Assembly (NCBI GenBank): GCA_050747865.1
Contig: JBOGJI010000366.1
Span: forward strand, 1 to 5,722
Origin: JBOGJI01 sp050747865
Lineage (GTDB): Bacteria; Acidobacteriota; Thermoanaerobaculia; Multivoradales; JAHEKO01
DNA: 5,722 nucleotides
Direction of reading: 5' to 3'
Under the pieces are notes generated by a model, which was given only the letters and a program-made list of their open reading frames with translations, was not told the DNA's origin and did no database searches. The position numbers and the translations under genes were made by a program. Every line of letters begins with the position of its first letter. Within the stretch, counting starts at the first letter, position 1. Below, piece by piece: positions 5,670 to 5,722 of this stretch.

Positions 5670-5722
5670 CGTCCCAGTCCGCGCAATCGTTGACGATCGC
5701 TACGGCCAGCGCGGTGCTGCGA

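Larger units (their letters stand above)
5350..5722. other. Gene-free region upstream of the lipoprotein gene, rich in hairpins
   Basis: No convincing gene is seen in these 373 bases on either strand. The longest open frame, on the minus strand at 5222-5686, is rich in Arg, Pro, Gly and Ser, overlaps the lipoprotein gene out of frame and matches no family I recognise. The region holds a long hairpin (5424-5526), a competing hairpin (5520-5550) and several short stems (5578-5592, 5621-5637, 5649-5669, 5686-5697). On the minus strand TTGACA (5628-5623) is a perfect -35 hexamer, but no good -10 follows at the standard spacing. The region may be a long 5' leader of the lipoprotein gene, a structured RNA, or part of a mobile element continuing beyond the window. 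Confidence 0.45.

Noticed and set aside
5222..5686. 154-codon open frame on the minus strand crossing the structured region
   Set aside because: It overlaps the lipoprotein gene in another frame, is low-complexity and matches no family I recognise. The DNA is better explained by hairpins.
1..5722. CRISPR array or tRNA/rRNA gene
   Set aside because: By eye there are no regularly spaced direct repeats, no cloverleaf with a TTCRA-type T loop, and no rRNA signature in the window.

Overview
The window comes from a GC-rich Gram-negative bacterium. Outer-membrane biology is explicit: a large DUF5916-type beta-barrel protein and a lipoprotein with a clear lipobox. Exported proteins of these types (CBM9-like/DUF5916, secreted intradiol-dioxygenase-like, single-haem lipoprotein) are familiar from Gemmatimonadota, Acidobacteriota and Bacteroidota. 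With this GC content I favour Gemmatimonadota or Acidobacteriota, but that is inference; no rRNA or other marker is present.

Layout. (1) 25-942, minus: a PLP-dependent threonine/serine dehydratase (serine racemase-like), followed by a strong hairpin at the window edge (1-22) that probably ends its transcript. (2) 943-1097: a divergent intergenic region holding a 75-bp element with perfect 16-bp inverted ends that start and finish in CTAG, resembling a very small MITE. (3) 1098-4018, plus: a two-gene unit, a secreted intradiol-dioxygenase-like protein and, 14 nt later, a 765-aa outer-membrane CBM9-like/DUF5916 protein. (4) 4098-4927, plus: a compact XRE regulator-nucleotidyltransferase operon with an ATGA overlap. 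It is preceded by an AT-rich promoter whose -10 lies inside a 13-bp palindrome and which would give an almost leaderless mRNA. This has the architecture of a toxin-antitoxin-like module. (5) 4938-4970: a hairpin between convergent genes. (6) 4972-5349, minus: a small lipoprotein with one CxxCH haem-binding motif. (7) 5350-5722: no convincing gene, but unusually dense secondary structure. It contains a long rod-like hairpin (5424-5526), a competing hairpin that shares one of its arms (5520-5550), and four further short hairpins up to the window end.

How they fit together: the genes look like separate transcription units rather than one pathway. The secreted dioxygenase-like protein and the barrel protein are probably co-expressed and both act beyond the inner membrane. 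The XRE/nucleotidyltransferase pair is a self-contained accessory module. The items most worth following up are that pair with its operator-promoter, the CTAG-ended palindromic element, and the structured region upstream of the haem lipoprotein.
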